Assembly (NCBI GenBank): GCA_900312665.1
Contig: ONZQ02000013.1
Span: 1,116,001-1,180,000 of the forward strand
Direction of reading: 5' to 3'
DNA length: 64,000 nucleotides
Origin: Cephalotrichum gorgonifer
Lineage: Eukaryota; Ascomycota; Sordariomycetes; Microascales; Microascaceae
Shown: piece after piece, positions 21,761-33,747 of the stretch
How positions within the stretch are numbered: the stretch's first letter is position 1
Layout: each line of letters begins with the position of its first letter
Program-made: the position numbers and the translations under genes
The notes under the pieces: model-generated
Databases searched by the model: none
Seen by the model: the letters and a program-made list of their open reading frames with translations, nothing else
What the model was told of the DNA's origin: nothing

Positions 21761-22378
21761 TGTCAATTAGGTTGCTTGATTTATTTCCCAGGAATATGGT
21801 ATCCTCTGGTTTTGGTTGATTACCGTTGCAAGTAGAAGCACGAGGTAACACGGAATTAGTGGTGTTGCGGAACCGCGGGAAGAAAAAGACGGATATGACT
21901 AGGTGTACGTCACGCCAGATGGAGATGAGGGGCACCGCGGGGTAAAATGCGAAAAGTCCGATAAGGAGACTGACTGTACAAGTAGATAATAGATGGATAA
22001 CCTTGGCGGGGAAGAGGCAACCCCATCGTGGGAAGGGGAATCATGCCCCCCGGGATCAGTTAGTAGGAACAGCCTCACAAAGCCTAGGAAATGAGTAAAA
22101 AAAAAAAGGCACATGTAACTACGTCGACCCGATGGCTTTCCCTTTGTTCGAGCTCCGCTGCAACATGGAAGGTTGGCTAACTGGCGTGATCAATACCCGT
22201 CAGCGCCCATTCCTCTCACTAATCAAAAAGTATCTCTCGGACATACAATTTCCTTACCAACCCCCCCACTGCATTTATACCCACGGACTTCCTACTTTCT
22301 TACACCCAACGTCTGCCTCCGCGCGTTAACCTCGTCTTCCAGCTGTGTGTGGCGCTTAGGCGGTGTCTGACCGCGGCT
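21761..22378. other. Intergenic, divergent promoter region of ureG and NRK1
   Basis: This 618-bp stretch lies between divergent start codons. An A-run occurs near 22097-22107 and a TATA-like TTTATAC near 22274-22280, about 100 bp upstream of NRK1. No gene seen. Confidence 0.5.
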
Positions 22379-23426
22379 ATGGACGACCCGAAAGCCATTG
22401 TAGTCGGCATCAGCGGGTGCTCTTCCAGCGGGAAGACTACGCTCGCGAGGATACTGCGCGACATCTTCCCCAACACCATGATATTGCACGAGGATGACTT
22501 TTATAAAGCCGAAACAGAGTAGGAGCTTGCCCCTCCCCCCCCCCCCGTTTTTTTTTTTTTTGGTTAATGCGCTATCTGGTCATCTCGCTTCACTTGCCGG
22601 CCCTCTCCTCCCCCTGTCCTCAAGCTGCCCCTACATGTACGCTGTGACTGACCCGACCTGACCCAAAACGTGAAGACTACCTACTCGTCATGGGTTTCTG
22701 GACTGGGACTGCGCCGAAGCTATCTCCGTACCGGATATGGAAGCAGCCCTCGACCACATCCGCGCCACCGGCACCTTCCCGGTGGGTACCCATTTCTCTG
22801 CCTCCTGCTCCTCCCGGACAGATCACGGGTGTCTCCCCCGCCCCCTTTCCTCGAATTCGAATTCACCGGCTAAGCGGAAACGGACATTCCAGGCCAGCTT
22901 GGACTCCAAGGAGGACCAGAACTCGGTGGGGAAGTGCCCCGTGTCCGACGCGAAGATCGACGCCATGAAGGCGAAGGTGGCCGCCTGGGTGCAGCCTGGA
23001 CAGCCGGGCCACGCCCTGTTCGTCGAGAGGAAGCTACGGCTCTGCCTGTTTGACGGGTTCCTCATGTACTCGGCGGAGACGGCGGGTGCGATGAAGCGTA
23101 TGGATATCAAGTTGTTCCTGTTAGTCAGTCGAGAGAAGGCTACGCAGCGGCGGGAAGCCCGTGACGGATACGTCACTCTCGAGGGGTTTTGGAAGGACCC
23201 GCCCGGCTACGTGGAGAAAATAGTGTGGCCGAATTACGCGAAGGAGCACGCCTGGCTGTTCGAGAATGGCGATGTCGAGGGCGTTCCTGATGAGGAGGTG
23301 CTAGAAAAGGCCGGCATCAGCGTGCAAACGGGCCTTGGACTTGACGTCGACATGGAAACAACGCTCGAATGGGCTGTGGACTTGATTGTCCGGGAGCTGG
23401 AAAAGAAGGTGCAAGCGCCGTTATGA
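22379..23426 (+). CDS. NRK1: Nicotinamide riboside kinase
   Basis: Three exons, 22379-22518, 22676-22781 and 22893-23426, give 259 residues. The P-loop GISGCSSSGKTT is at residues 10-21, followed by HEDDFYK, the NRK substrate-site segment. The first join gives ETELPTRHGFLDWDCAEA, restoring the family's D-W-D-C motif. The second removes 111 nt (GTGGGT donor, TTCCAG acceptor) and brings TGTFP next to ASLDSKEDQN. Further on, HALFVERKLRLCLFDGFLMY, REARDGYVTLEGFW and DPPGYVEKIVWPNY are typical of fungal Nrk1. The enzyme phosphorylates nicotinamide riboside to NMN for NAD salvage. The second intron is a multiple of three without an in-frame stop, so retained transcripts would still be translatable, with 37 extra residues. 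Confidence 0.9.
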
Positions 23427-23935
23427 CTGTCGACGGATCCTGTCTAATACTCGTACGTGCTCGGCGTAGATAGACATTACATAGATTCCCTTGCGTGTGT
23501 GTAGATGGAGCAAGCATCAGGGTCACAGAGGATGAATAATATGTTGGTACATGTAGTTAATGTGGACCCTTCTGGGCGGAGAGCCTGCCCAAGAGTGCTG
23601 TAGATTGCTCTGCACCTTTTGGTCCAACATAATACAACAGCTAATTGCTTGCCATTTTTTTTAGGGACGGACCTCCATGATAAAATCAAGGGAAATGGAA
23701 GAAGCTCCTGGTCTCAGGGGTAGGAAGTAATTAGAGTTGCCTTGCATTAACAGCTTATAAATGGGATGGGTGGTGACGAGTTCAGCGCTGTTGGTCGCGG
23801 GGCGGCAAGGGAGGAAAATCATGGTGGCGGCGCCACGCAGAAAAAAATAGTTCCTAAACCGATCAATGCTCGTTCGTCCTTGAATTACCAACCACGTCCC
23901 TGACGACAGCATAGCACAGCACAACGCGAGCCAAC
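23427..23935. other. Intergenic between NRK1 and PTH2
   Basis: A 509-bp gap holding the NRK1 3' region and the PTH2 promoter. One GTAC-motif copy (TACTCGTA at 23448-23455) lies just after the NRK1 stop. No gene seen. Confidence 0.55.
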
Positions 23936-24800
23936 ATGTCTACCGCGGAAGAGACCAGGCAGGTGACCGTCCTGCTATCAACGGCCATCGTCTCCGTATT
24001 CTCCGGCTTCCTCCTAGGCGTCTACGCCATCCGCGGGTACCTGATCTCGCCGGAACTGGCGAAGGAGGCGAAGGCGAACTACGTCGACCCCGTCGAGAGC
24101 GATGAGTCCGACATCGACGAGGCAGATACCATATTGGACCACGCGCCGAACTGGTCGAATGGAGAGGCGGCAGACAAGAGGGATGGCCTGAAGGCAAAGC
24201 CCACAGCCCCGGCCGAGACGTCGAAGCCGAAGGCGGCGATTGTGGACTCGGACGAGGAGTGCAAGCTGGTCCTGGTGGTCCGCACGGATCTGGGCATGAC
24301 GAAAGGTGAGCAAGGACCGGTGGACACCCTACCCCCTCCTCTTCCCCCCTGCTTCCCACGCCTTCCTCCTCTACCTTCCCGTTCCGAGCTAGTTATTCTC
24401 ACCCGGCGGGATTTCCAATTGGCCAGCCCTGCTTCTCTGTCCGTGTTGCTAACTACATACGCCCCTGGATCTAGGCAAGATAGCCGCGCAGGCCGGGCAC
24501 GCCACACTCGCATGCTTCAAGGAACTCTCGCGCGCGGCCCAACGCAACCCCAACTCCGCCGAGGCGCGGATCCTCCGGCGATGGGAGCGCCGGGGCCAGA
24601 AGAAGGTCGCCGTGCAGATCAAGAGCGAGGACGAGCTGACGGAGCTGATGGGGATTGCGAGGAGTCTCGGGGTCACGGCCGAGGTCATCGCCGACGCCGG
24701 GAGGACGCAGATCGACCCCGGAAGCCTCACAGTTCTGGGTGTTGGGCCGGCCCCGGAGAGCCTGATAAACCAGGTCACTGGGCACCTGAAGCTCCTATAG
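23936..24800 (+). CDS. PTH2: Peptidyl-tRNA hydrolase 2
   Basis: Two exons, 23936-24305 and 24475-24800, with a 169-nt intron (GTGAGC donor, GCTAAC branch site, TAG acceptor), give 231 residues. A hydrophobic segment at about residues 10-31 (VTVLLSTAIVSVFSGFLLGV) is the N-terminal membrane anchor found in Bit1/Pth2 proteins. An acidic linker follows, then the catalytic PTH2 domain from about residue 112: CKLVLVVRTDLGMTKGKIAA with the join at TK-G, then QAGHATLACFKEL, VAVQIKSEDEL, DAGRTQIDPGSLTVLGVGP. The enzyme releases peptides from peptidyl-tRNA. It ends properly at HLKLL-stop. The anchor suggests a mitochondrial outer-membrane location, by analogy with yeast. Confidence 0.94.
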
Positions 24801-26377
24801 TGAAGCTTCTCCCCAGGGACGATGGAGAGACTGGGGGACGGTAGGCTCGCGGCGAAGCCCGCGGGTTCGAGTTACGGAGTAGGAGTCAAGGGTTGGTTGG
24901 TTTAACATGGGGGGCCCATCCATATCTACACATGGTCATTCGAGTTTATGGAGTTATTGTGCATTTCCTGATACGACGCTAGACACTACAAGTATACACG
25001 CAGATACGGTAAATACGGGGGTCTTCGAAGGTCTGGGGAGGCACGCAGTATGACAATAGAGCGGAAGCACTGCTGCATACGAGGGTAATCTGTCTAGAGC
25101 TTGAGCTTCGAGACACTGCATGGCGGGATGGGTGTCACATGTCGAGTTCAAAGCACGGAGCAGGCATTCCGAGTTGCAGCCACTGGGAAAATGCCCCAGC
25201 CATGAACATTGAACCATAGCTGGGTAATGCCTTGATTGGTGGAAATTGAAGCTCCATATCCGCCCGGGACTGAACCGCCAAGAGGCGCTAATTCAAGTAT
25301 GTCCGACGCGACGATCCGGACACCACACGTCATTGCTTGGCTTAAGCAATGATTTCAAACCTGCTGCTCGTCATACTCTTCTTGTACGCATGAGCTCTTC
25401 CGCCCGAACCAAATGTCTACAAATATCTTGTCCCTGTCCTTGGTGCCTCGGGTGAAATCGGTTTGCCCAAGCCGCTCCGACCAAATATGGGCAGCGGTTT
25501 ATTAGTAGACAAACACGCAGGGATAAAGAGCTTCTGCATTATAAAGTAGTTATAGATGCTGTGTGTGATTGGCGGGGGGTACCACTTAAACGTGGAATGG
25601 AAACCTATTTCATTCCAAGGTCTCCTCCGGGAGGGAGGATGGGATGAAGCGAAGGAGCTAATACTACATATGCTTACTTGTACTTGTATAATACATCCTT
25701 CGAGCATCACATCCCGCCTCCGGGCAGGCGGAGATCCCAAGCCTTTCCCTTCCTTTGCAGCTTAACATCTGCCATTCACCATGATATTGGCTGGTTGGTG
25801 TCGGTGTCAGTCCTGACCTTACTTCCATTCACATGCTTTTGACTGAACCTTCATCCGCCGAGTAGTTCCTTGTACAAGCGAGCACGACCAACCTAGCTAC
25901 ATAGCAAGCAAGGTTTAAGCTGTGACTGGCAGGCATCCCCGGTGCGAAGCGACGTCACTCCTGTCTCGCTGCGCCTTTTACACGCCCGTCGGTACTCCAC
26001 ACACCCTCCATCTAACTCTGGCTGGCTGTTGACTACAAGTCATTTCTTCATCACTAACCCTCCCACTACTAAAGTATATCCTCTTCCTCCCGTTTGACCG
26101 TTATTTTACTTGTCTGGGCCCGCGACAAACGCGTCACTCTCTCACTCATTGCTGCCTCTACCTAGGCACCCCCGGATCCTCTCCCGGAACGGTGTTGGCC
26201 ATTTTCCCATCCAAGTCGATCAATCGACTTCCATCACTGCAACGTCCCAATTCTCCGTCGAACCTTCTGTACGACATATACCGGCGTCTCGTCTGAGCCG
26301 CGACCCCGGTTGGCTGTGCTTGAGGTGCTCCCCCGGGCGGCCCTTGGCCGCTGTTGCATGTCCACCTCAGCCCTACA
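24801..26377. other. Intergenic upstream of glycerol-3-phosphate dehydrogenase
   Basis: A 1.58-kb gene-free stretch with three GTAC-motif copies (24987, 25675, 25681). The 3' half is pyrimidine-rich (26030-26170) as expected for a promoter and long 5' leader. Short open frames occur but none has a domain. Confidence 0.55.
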
Positions 26378-28511
26378 ATGGCTCCAATCCGCTTCCAGGC
26401 AGTGCGCCGGTGGGCATTGCCTGCGACGGCCGGCCTCCTAGGAGGTGCCATCTTCTACAGCTACCGCCCCCGGGAGATTCCCGGGTTCGAACCGCCCGTG
26501 GTGCCCCACCCCATCTACGGTGCGGACGGCACCTTCAGGCTTCCAAAGTTCCCGCGCATCAGATCCAGAGAGGAGCAAATCACCCGCCTCCGCCGGAGCT
26601 CCGAGGCCAAGGACGACGAGTATGACATGCTAATCATAGGCGGCGGCGCAACCGGCGCCGGAGTCGCCCTGGACGCCGCTACACGCGGGCTCAAGGTAGC
26701 TATCGTCGAGAGGGACGACTTTAGCAGCGGCACAAGCAGCAAAAGCACGAAGCTCGTCCACGGGGGCGTCCGATATCTCGAGAAGGCCGTCTGGAACCTC
26801 GACTACTCGCAGTACCAGCTTGTCAGGGAGGCTCTCAAGGAGCGCAAGTATTTCCTGAAGACGGCGCCACACCTGAGCGCGTGGTTGCCCATAATGATCC
26901 CGATAGACACGTGGTGGAAGGCGCCGTACTTCTGGGCTGGGACCAAGGCCTATGATTTCCTGGCGGGCAGCGAAGGCATCGAGAGTTCCTACTTCCTGAC
27001 GAAGAGCAAGGCCCTCGAGGCCTTCCCCATGCTGAAGAGGTCCGATCTCTTCGGCGCATTGGTCTACTACGACGGCGCCCACAACGATTCTCGGATGAAT
27101 GTGTCCCTTGCCATGACAGCCGCCCTATACGGCGCCACCGTCGTCAACCACATGGAAGTAACGGGGCTTCTGAAGAACGACAGGGGGAAGCTCTGTGGCG
27201 CCACCGTCAGGGACAACATCCCTCCGAGAGACGGGCAGGCGGCGACAGAGATCGCCGTGAAGGCAAAGTGTGTCGTTAACTGCACTGGTCCGTTCGTGGA
27301 CTCGATACGGAAAATGGATGACCCCAGTTTCAAGGACATCGTGGCGCCGTCATCAGGTGTCCACATCATGCTCCCCGGCTACTTCACTCCGGCCAACATG
27401 GGCCTCATAGACCCTTCTACATCGGACGGCCGCGTCATCTTCTTCCTCCCCTGGCAAGGGAACACGATTGCGGGGACGACGGATGAGCCGTGCTCCATTG
27501 GGCCTAACCCCTTGCCGGATGAAGAGGCCATCCAGTGGATCCTCAGCGAAATCCGACACTACATCGCGCCCGACATCAACGTCCGCCGTGGGGACGTCCT
27601 GGCCGCGTGGTCAGGCATACGTCCCCTCGTCAAAGATCCCAAAGCTAAGAACACGGAATCACTCGTAAGGAACCATCTCATAAACATCTCACCCTCCGGC
27701 CTCCTCACATGCGCTGGAGGGAAGTGGACGACGTATCGACAGATGGCGGAGGAGTGCGTAGACGAGGCCATCGCGGAATTCGGTCTCAATACGAAGCCCT
27801 TCACGAACGCCCCATCAGTTAGCGGCTCCGATGCCGTCGACGACGGCGCGATTCTGGACGGCACCTGTCAGACGCACCACGTCCGCCTCATCGGTGCTCA
27901 TGGGTTTAGCAAGACGCTCTTCATCCCCCTCATCCAGCACTTCGGTGTTGAGACAGACGTTGCGAGGCACCTGACCGAGAGCTACGGGGACCGTGCCTGG
28001 GCGGTCGCCGCGCTGTGCCAGCCGACGGAGAAGCGGTTCCCGGCCCGGGGCGAGCGGATCTCGCAGCTCTACCCATTCGTCGATGGTGAGGTGCGATACG
28101 CTGTGAGGCACGAGTACGCCCAAACCGCCGTGGACGTACTGGCTAGGAGAACGAGGCTGGCCTTCCTCAACGCCCAGGCCGCCCTGGAGGCGTTGCCGCG
28201 CGTGATTGATATCATGGCCCAGGAGTTGAAGTGGGACAAGGCCAGACAGGACCTGGAGTGGACCGAGTGTAAGTAGTTGACCCTAGACAAGAAGCTACCT
28301 GTCCGCAGCACGGCATCGCTTCGCGCTGCTTCCAGGCGCAGTCGCTAACGTGGTGTAACAACCAACAGCTGTCGCCTTTCTCGAGTCCATGGGCCTGCCC
28401 CAGCCCATGCTCTCATCTACTCGTAAGCAGGTAGAACAGGGTAAACTTGATTTCACGAGCTCCCGCGAATGGTCCATGTACTCGCGGCACGACGGCCCCA
28501 CGGATGATTAG
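26378..28511 (+). CDS. GUT2: Mitochondrial FAD-dependent glycerol-3-phosphate dehydrogenase
   Basis: Two exons, 26378-28268 and 28369-28511, with a 100-nt intron (GTAAGT donor, GCTAAC, CAACAG acceptor), give 677 residues. The N-terminus (MAPIRFQAVRRWALP, then a hydrophobic GLLGGAIFYSY) fits a mitochondrial presequence with membrane anchor. The FAD fold follows near residue 87 (LIIGGGATGAGVALDAATRG, then VERDDFSSGTSSKSTKLVHGG). Later segments include FLPWQGNTIAGTTDEP, WSGIRPLVKD and GLLTCAGGKWTTYR, all characteristic of GlpD/Gut2, and the DAO C-terminal domain. The short second exon adds FLESMGLPQPML and a tail ending in DGPTDD. The enzyme oxidises glycerol-3-phosphate to dihydroxyacetone phosphate and feeds electrons to ubiquinone. 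An upstream in-frame ATG at 26354 was rejected because the basic presequence starts at 26378. Confidence 0.95.
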
Positions 28512-29529
28512 GAGAATCGCGCGGTGCATCTGTACGCGGCATGCATCCTTCGGACTAGGGTCATTACGTACGGCACTGACCTGATCTTCTCATCTGGCCT
28601 ATGGTGACGGCGATACCCATTCGGGTACGGGCGGGATTGGAACACCTTGTGGATTGGCTACCTAGACAAAGGTTAGTTGGGTACATTCGTAGGAGAGGTA
28701 TTCTTCAGCAATGAAAGGCGCGCTCCTCCCGCGGCTAGTGGAGCATCGCACAATGGTGGCCCGTTGCAATTTCTAAACCAACATGTGTTCGTGCTGAAGT
28801 GGTCCGCTTCTTCATGGCGGCACGAAGGTCTCGGCTGCGGGGAGGTGGACCTAACTGGCGGTTGTGACGTGGCGGCATACTTGTCGCTAGATGTCGGTAC
28901 ATATAGACCCCAAGCTATATCCTCCTGCCTTCCTTACCTTAGCTTCAGGTACCAGGTCTCACAGGTAAGGGGACTGGGGGCCACTGGTCATGACAACTCG
29001 AGCCGGAGGCCCACGAGAAAGGAACAAGTTTTGAAGAGGAACCATAGAACTCTATTGTGGTCTTTTCCGTTCCATTAGTGATCCATGTACCATGCTATAT
29101 CGTGTGTCCTTCCTATTTTACGCTTCGCTTCGTAACACCAAAATCGGGTATTGCCCCCCCCTACCTGACGACGGAACAAAAGAAATCTGATACAGAGAAA
29201 AGGAAAACACACAGAGCGCCTCATTACATTAATAAAAAAGAAAAGAGAAAAAAAAGAGCAAACCCTTCGCCATCTATGATGCTTTCGCCGTGTGTATGCC
29301 GTAAATATGCTTCGTTACAGGTTTTCCAAGACAAGATGTGAAAAAATAATGTGAAGGAGAAGATAGAGAGAGGTGTGTGTGAGAGAGAGGTGGGTATGGT
29401 GACAGGAGAACAAGGGATGGTGGTTTTTCTCCCGATCCCTAGTGGAGGTTCTCTCGGGGATGACGTTGCCGAGAGGTGGCCATGGGCGTGGGTTTAAGAT
29501 GAAGCCGGTTGGAGTGTGATGAGGCGCCG
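28512..29529. other. Intergenic, convergent 3' regions of GUT2 and the RGS gene
   Basis: A 1.0-kb tail-to-tail gap. The right half is A-rich with purine runs (29220-29260) and a GA/GT-rich simple stretch at about 29355-29400. No coding evidence on either strand. Confidence 0.55.
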
Positions 29530-31446
29530 TCAGTCCGCCACGCTGTTTCTTCGGTCCGTATTCGGTTCGGAAGCCGACGTAGGTCCCACGCTGAAGACGC
29601 GATGGATGAGCTTCCGAGCACCCTCGTTACCTCGCCGAACCGACGTCGCTAGTGTGTGAAGCCCAGGCGCACTCCTCCTGTTCTCGGTCGCTGACATTCT
29701 CCGGTCCAACTCCGCGTCCCATCCGTACATGTCCTCGTCGCAGGAGATATGGGGGAGCGGCTCCGGGGCGGCAGGCCGGTCATCATCGTCGTTCGTGTAG
29801 ATGCCCAGGAGATTCGAAACATCGTTCAAGGCGGCGCAGCAGGGACTTGATGTGGGGGCTGGAATAAGTGTTCGGTCGGTAGAATTCGTCCCGATCTCGA
29901 CTTCGGTACCCACATCCGTCATGGTCACGGTGTCGTCCGTATCCAATGAAATCTTGGGGGGCCGCTCTGCCACAGGTTCTGGCAGGGGCGTAACGTTTAC
30001 CGAGCTGCTGCTTGGCCCGTCGGCCTTGATATCGCACGCCTCCAGGCGACGCGCCGGGGCCTTGGGGTGTCGCCGAATGCGAATATCCTTCCTCACCATG
30101 AAAGGTCGCTGTATTCTGTATCGTTGATCTCGGTGATCAGGATATACTTTTGCGGTCATGCCATTCCTGTATTCTCCGCCGCTGAGTGCCCCATGACTCT
30201 CGGCTTCCACGTACCTCTCGCCCGGGCCCGGCCGCGTCGTTTCGGACGGGCCGAGATAGCGCTGGCCAGGGTGAGGTTCCTCCCAACTGCGTTCCGATGG
30301 TTGGCTGGGTCCTTCAGAAGGACCGAGGGAAGAGGTGCGTGCGGAAGGCCCTGCGGCGGAGGATGCGGGTGGTGGCATGACCTGCTCATCTCATAAGCGA
30401 TTCTCGGTGTTACTGTCGCACATGACGATGTCTCCTTCGGTTGGGGAGGATGTGGTGGAGGTGGCCTGATGCTTGGTAAGGCTAGGCTTTATCATTTTGC
30501 CTAGACCAAGCTTTGCACCGACCTTCTTCCAACCGTTGTTGTGCGCATTCAGTGCTCTCTGGAGCCCGCCCGGAGGCGAGGAGGAGGTGAAGTTCCATTC
30601 GGGTGTGGGAGGTGTCATCGGGGGCGTCATCGGCTCCGTCTCCGTCGCCGTTGGCGAGTTTGCACTTCCGTTGTCGTCGGTTAAGCCAACTCGGTCAACT
30701 CCTTCCGTAGAGTTGGAGGCAGAGCGGTCCGGTCTGCCGCCAAGAACTGCAGGCAAAAGTATCGGAGACCGGCTTGCATCACGACGCGTCGGAGAGCTTT
30801 CCTTGCCTGAACGTGCCCGAGCTCGACTGTATCGGCGGTCAAGAGAGTGGTCCTCTGGCTGATAGTCGGTGAAATTCGTGCCCACTGACTCGAGAAACGG
30901 GACCAAGACGGAGTCGTTCATAAGCTCGTATATGATTCGAACTGCCTCGTCTAGCTGTGAGGGGTGGGGAGGTGTCGAAGAGCACGGCTGGTCTAGAAGT
31001 CGGTCGCGGACAGGGCAGGGAAGATTGACTTCCCGTGGGGCGCAAGGGACGATGTATGCCTCCATCAGCTTGATCCATGCCGAGCACATGTACTCGTCCT
31101 CGTCGCGGACGCGCTTATCTCGCTCGAGGAAGATGTGGTTGTATTCCGTGCGATAACGGTCGGCCTCCATGGTGAACTCAAGGGTCTCAAGGCAGTGGTT
31201 TTGCGACAGGTATGCCATGAACGCGCTTAGGGTCCACGGCGGTGAGGAAGTGTTGGATAGGATTTCGGATAGAGTGGGGGGCTTGCCTACGCCGGAGAGC
31301 AAGTGACCGCTGGGAGGTCGCGAGGAACCAGGCAGCATGGTGCGCAGCCCCAGGTCCCATCCTTCTAGTATTGATGCCCTTGCTGACGCTCTTGCTGACG
31401 CCCTAGCTGACGCCCTAGGGGACGAATCTCGTGAGGCGTGATTCAT
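29530..31446 (-). CDS. RGS-domain protein with an in-frame TGA probably removed by a small intron
   Basis: On the minus strand one reading frame runs from ATG 31446 to a TGA at 30393-30391, and the same frame reopens immediately and continues to a stop at 29530. Removing a possible 63-nt intron (30413-30351; donor GTAACA, acceptor GCCGCAG) deletes the TGA, keeps the frame and gives 617 residues (exons 31446-30414 and 30350-29530). Residues ~50-210 resemble a fungal regulator-of-G-protein-signalling domain (PPTLSEILSN, LSAFMAYLSQNHCLETLEF, EADRYR, IIYELMNDSVLVPFLESV), split by a loop. RGS proteins speed GTP hydrolysis by G-alpha. The rest is low complexity with proline/serine stretches and has no domain I recognise. 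Near the start there is a four-fold Arg-Ala-Ser-Ala repeat. The domain call is moderate; the splice is inference, with stop readthrough or sequence error as alternatives. Confidence 0.62.
31373..31420. repeat. 12-bp minisatellite encoding Arg-Ala-Ser-Ala repeats
   Basis: Four consecutive 12-bp units of the type GACGCYCTWGCT run from 31373 to 31420 and encode the RASA tetrapeptide repeats near the N-terminus of the RGS gene on the minus strand. Confidence 0.88.
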
Positions 31447-33666
31447 TGGGACGGATGTTGACTGTCTGCCCACCCTGGATTCAACTGTCACAGGTATGGG
31501 GAGATAGTCGAGGTGAGGTTGGTTGTAATATCGCAAAGACGCTCGCCAGAACCTGCCCGTGCTACTTGGTTGAAATGCGTTCTACGGGTGATACATATGA
31601 GACGAGGAACGGGCGCCGTTTCGCGGGCAACGGAACGATCGAGCTGAAGGATTCCGGGGTTGCGGGTGTAGAAAGGATCGAGACACCACAACTGGTCATG
31701 GGTATCGGCAGATTAGGGCCCGTTAGAGAATTGATCGGGATTGCCGAAGTGTAATAGGACTCGGGGTACTGTGGCTTGGAGGTCGTTCGAAGATCCAGGC
31801 CGTTGGCCGAGACAAGGCGTAGTCAAGGAAATTCAATTCCGTTGGAGAGAACCGTTGGAGCAAGTCAAACCAAGGAATCGGATTGCCAGTTTGAAGAGAG
31901 GGGTAGTTGAGGTAAGGGAGGATCCGACAGATTCGCAAAGATTAGAGCGTCGTTTCGGGCGAGTAGTTTGAGTGAGGACCGAGTCGATTTGGATTATGCG
32001 ATCGTTTCATATCAAACCCCTTCTTAGTTTTTTTTTTCTTTTTCTTCTTTGGCGCTGTTCTCTAGCAGGGGGGGGATCGTGGTCTTGAATCGAGGAGGAG
32101 TAGTTGGGACGGAATCGACAAGGGGAAAGAGGAGGCGATGCAGGTGGTTTTGACGGGAAGGGTAGATGGGAGAAATGCGAGGAGGCACTTGGTACCCCGT
32201 ACTGGGTACATGTACAAGGAGAGAAAAGAAGGCGGATAGAATGTTCCTTTGCCCAGACGTGGTTGGCTATTGATGAGAGTGGACAAGGGTAGGGGTGGTA
32301 TTGTGCTTGAACGAAAATGAAAAGCGGTGGAGGCGCTGCAGAATGGGTGGGGACACATGGATCATCCCTGATCCCTGGGCCTCTGTGTACTTGTACAAGT
32401 ACTCGTCCTTGTAGATAACATGGATCCATTTGGGGTGTACAGTGTACGAAGGTACTTACACTTGTTTGTAAGGTTCAGGCGCTGCTTGGAAATCCGCCCA
32501 GGGTGGGGGAAATCCCCGAGAGTGTACAACAAGTAGTACACTCTACTATGACGAGCTATTGGAAACGGGGCGAGTGTCCAGTTACGGGCGCCCCGGCGAA
32601 AATCCACGGCAGGCCCGTCTGGGCTTTCAAAAGCCAGCCGAGGTCGAGATGGGGGATATCTCTCTCTCTCTCTCTCTGTCGTGAAAGGACCGTCATTTCT
32701 ACTAGGCTGTAGATAGCTTCACACAGAGCTGTATTGGTGCGAATCTGTGAGGAACGAAAGCGAATTGGCCAAATCAGGCATGTCCATTTGAGGAACGTGT
32801 CTTGCGAACGATGCCGCCTTGGAGTACTTCGTACTCATACTTGACCTGCCCGTCTGGAGACTTGCGTCATACTTCAGCCCCTGCACCCCATTTCATGGGA
32901 GGGCCCACTTGGATTACGTCGTGATTGTTAACTAAAGTACATACAATGCTGGCGAAGCGTGTCCCCTCTAATGCTTCAGAGTTCATCGCCCTCGTACTCG
33001 TACTTGAAGGAGGAGGTACTATCATTTATGGTGCCCGTTTATTGCTTCCACCTCTTCCCATCCATTAAGATGCAGGCGAGCAGAGGTAGTTCAAGAAATA
33101 CCAGTGCGCTATCATGTTAAGGATATATACAGCTAGCTACAAGTATGTTGTTATGCACGACCACGGCCAGGGAACGAGACACACGACCCAGGCAAAGAAG
33201 GTTACACGGGTGCGCTCCCATGGAATGATGGCCCCCTCACGGAAGCTTCTATTATTATTACTACTTGTACTTCGTACGAGGTACCTACCCCTTGGGTGAT
33301 TGTGGAGGGCTCATGATCCACCGCTGCAGGGGGCTCAGCATCGAACATTGATGGAAGGAATGGCTGCCTCCATCGGCCCAATCAACGCAAAAGGTGTGGC
33401 CCACATACATGAGGGTCCGGACGTTTACTGGTCATCGGGGGTTTTGACCCGCACATCACACGGGGTACATAATTGGGCTGCTACCCATTTCCAGTGCGAA
33501 TAATAAATACGCCGACACTGTCCTGCTACAAGTACAAGTATAGTTACTGACACTTGTACTCTTCGAACAGAGGGTGATCCCGTACTTGTACCCGGAGGGT
33601 CTGGGGGCTAGTACGCACCTAATCTGTTTTCGGATCCATGTTCCTGGTGGAATGTGCGAGCCGGAG

Positions 33667-33747
33667 GAAGCCACAACCGCTTTGGAGGTTGGGAAGGTGA
33701 GACAAAGAAGCCACAACCGCATTCTCTGAGGGCAGGAAAGGTGAGAC
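33667..33747. repeat. Imperfect ~40-bp direct repeat
   Basis: GAAGCCACAACCGC begins at 33667 and again at 33707, and each is followed within 40 bp by GGTGAGAC (ending at 33703 and 33747). The two units are 37 and 41 bp long with a diverged middle. Confidence 0.75.

Noticed and set aside
24850..24880. GGGTTCGAG, resembling a tRNA B box
   Set aside because: No matching acceptor stem, D arm or anticodon arm could be drawn around it; no tRNA gene was found elsewhere by eye.
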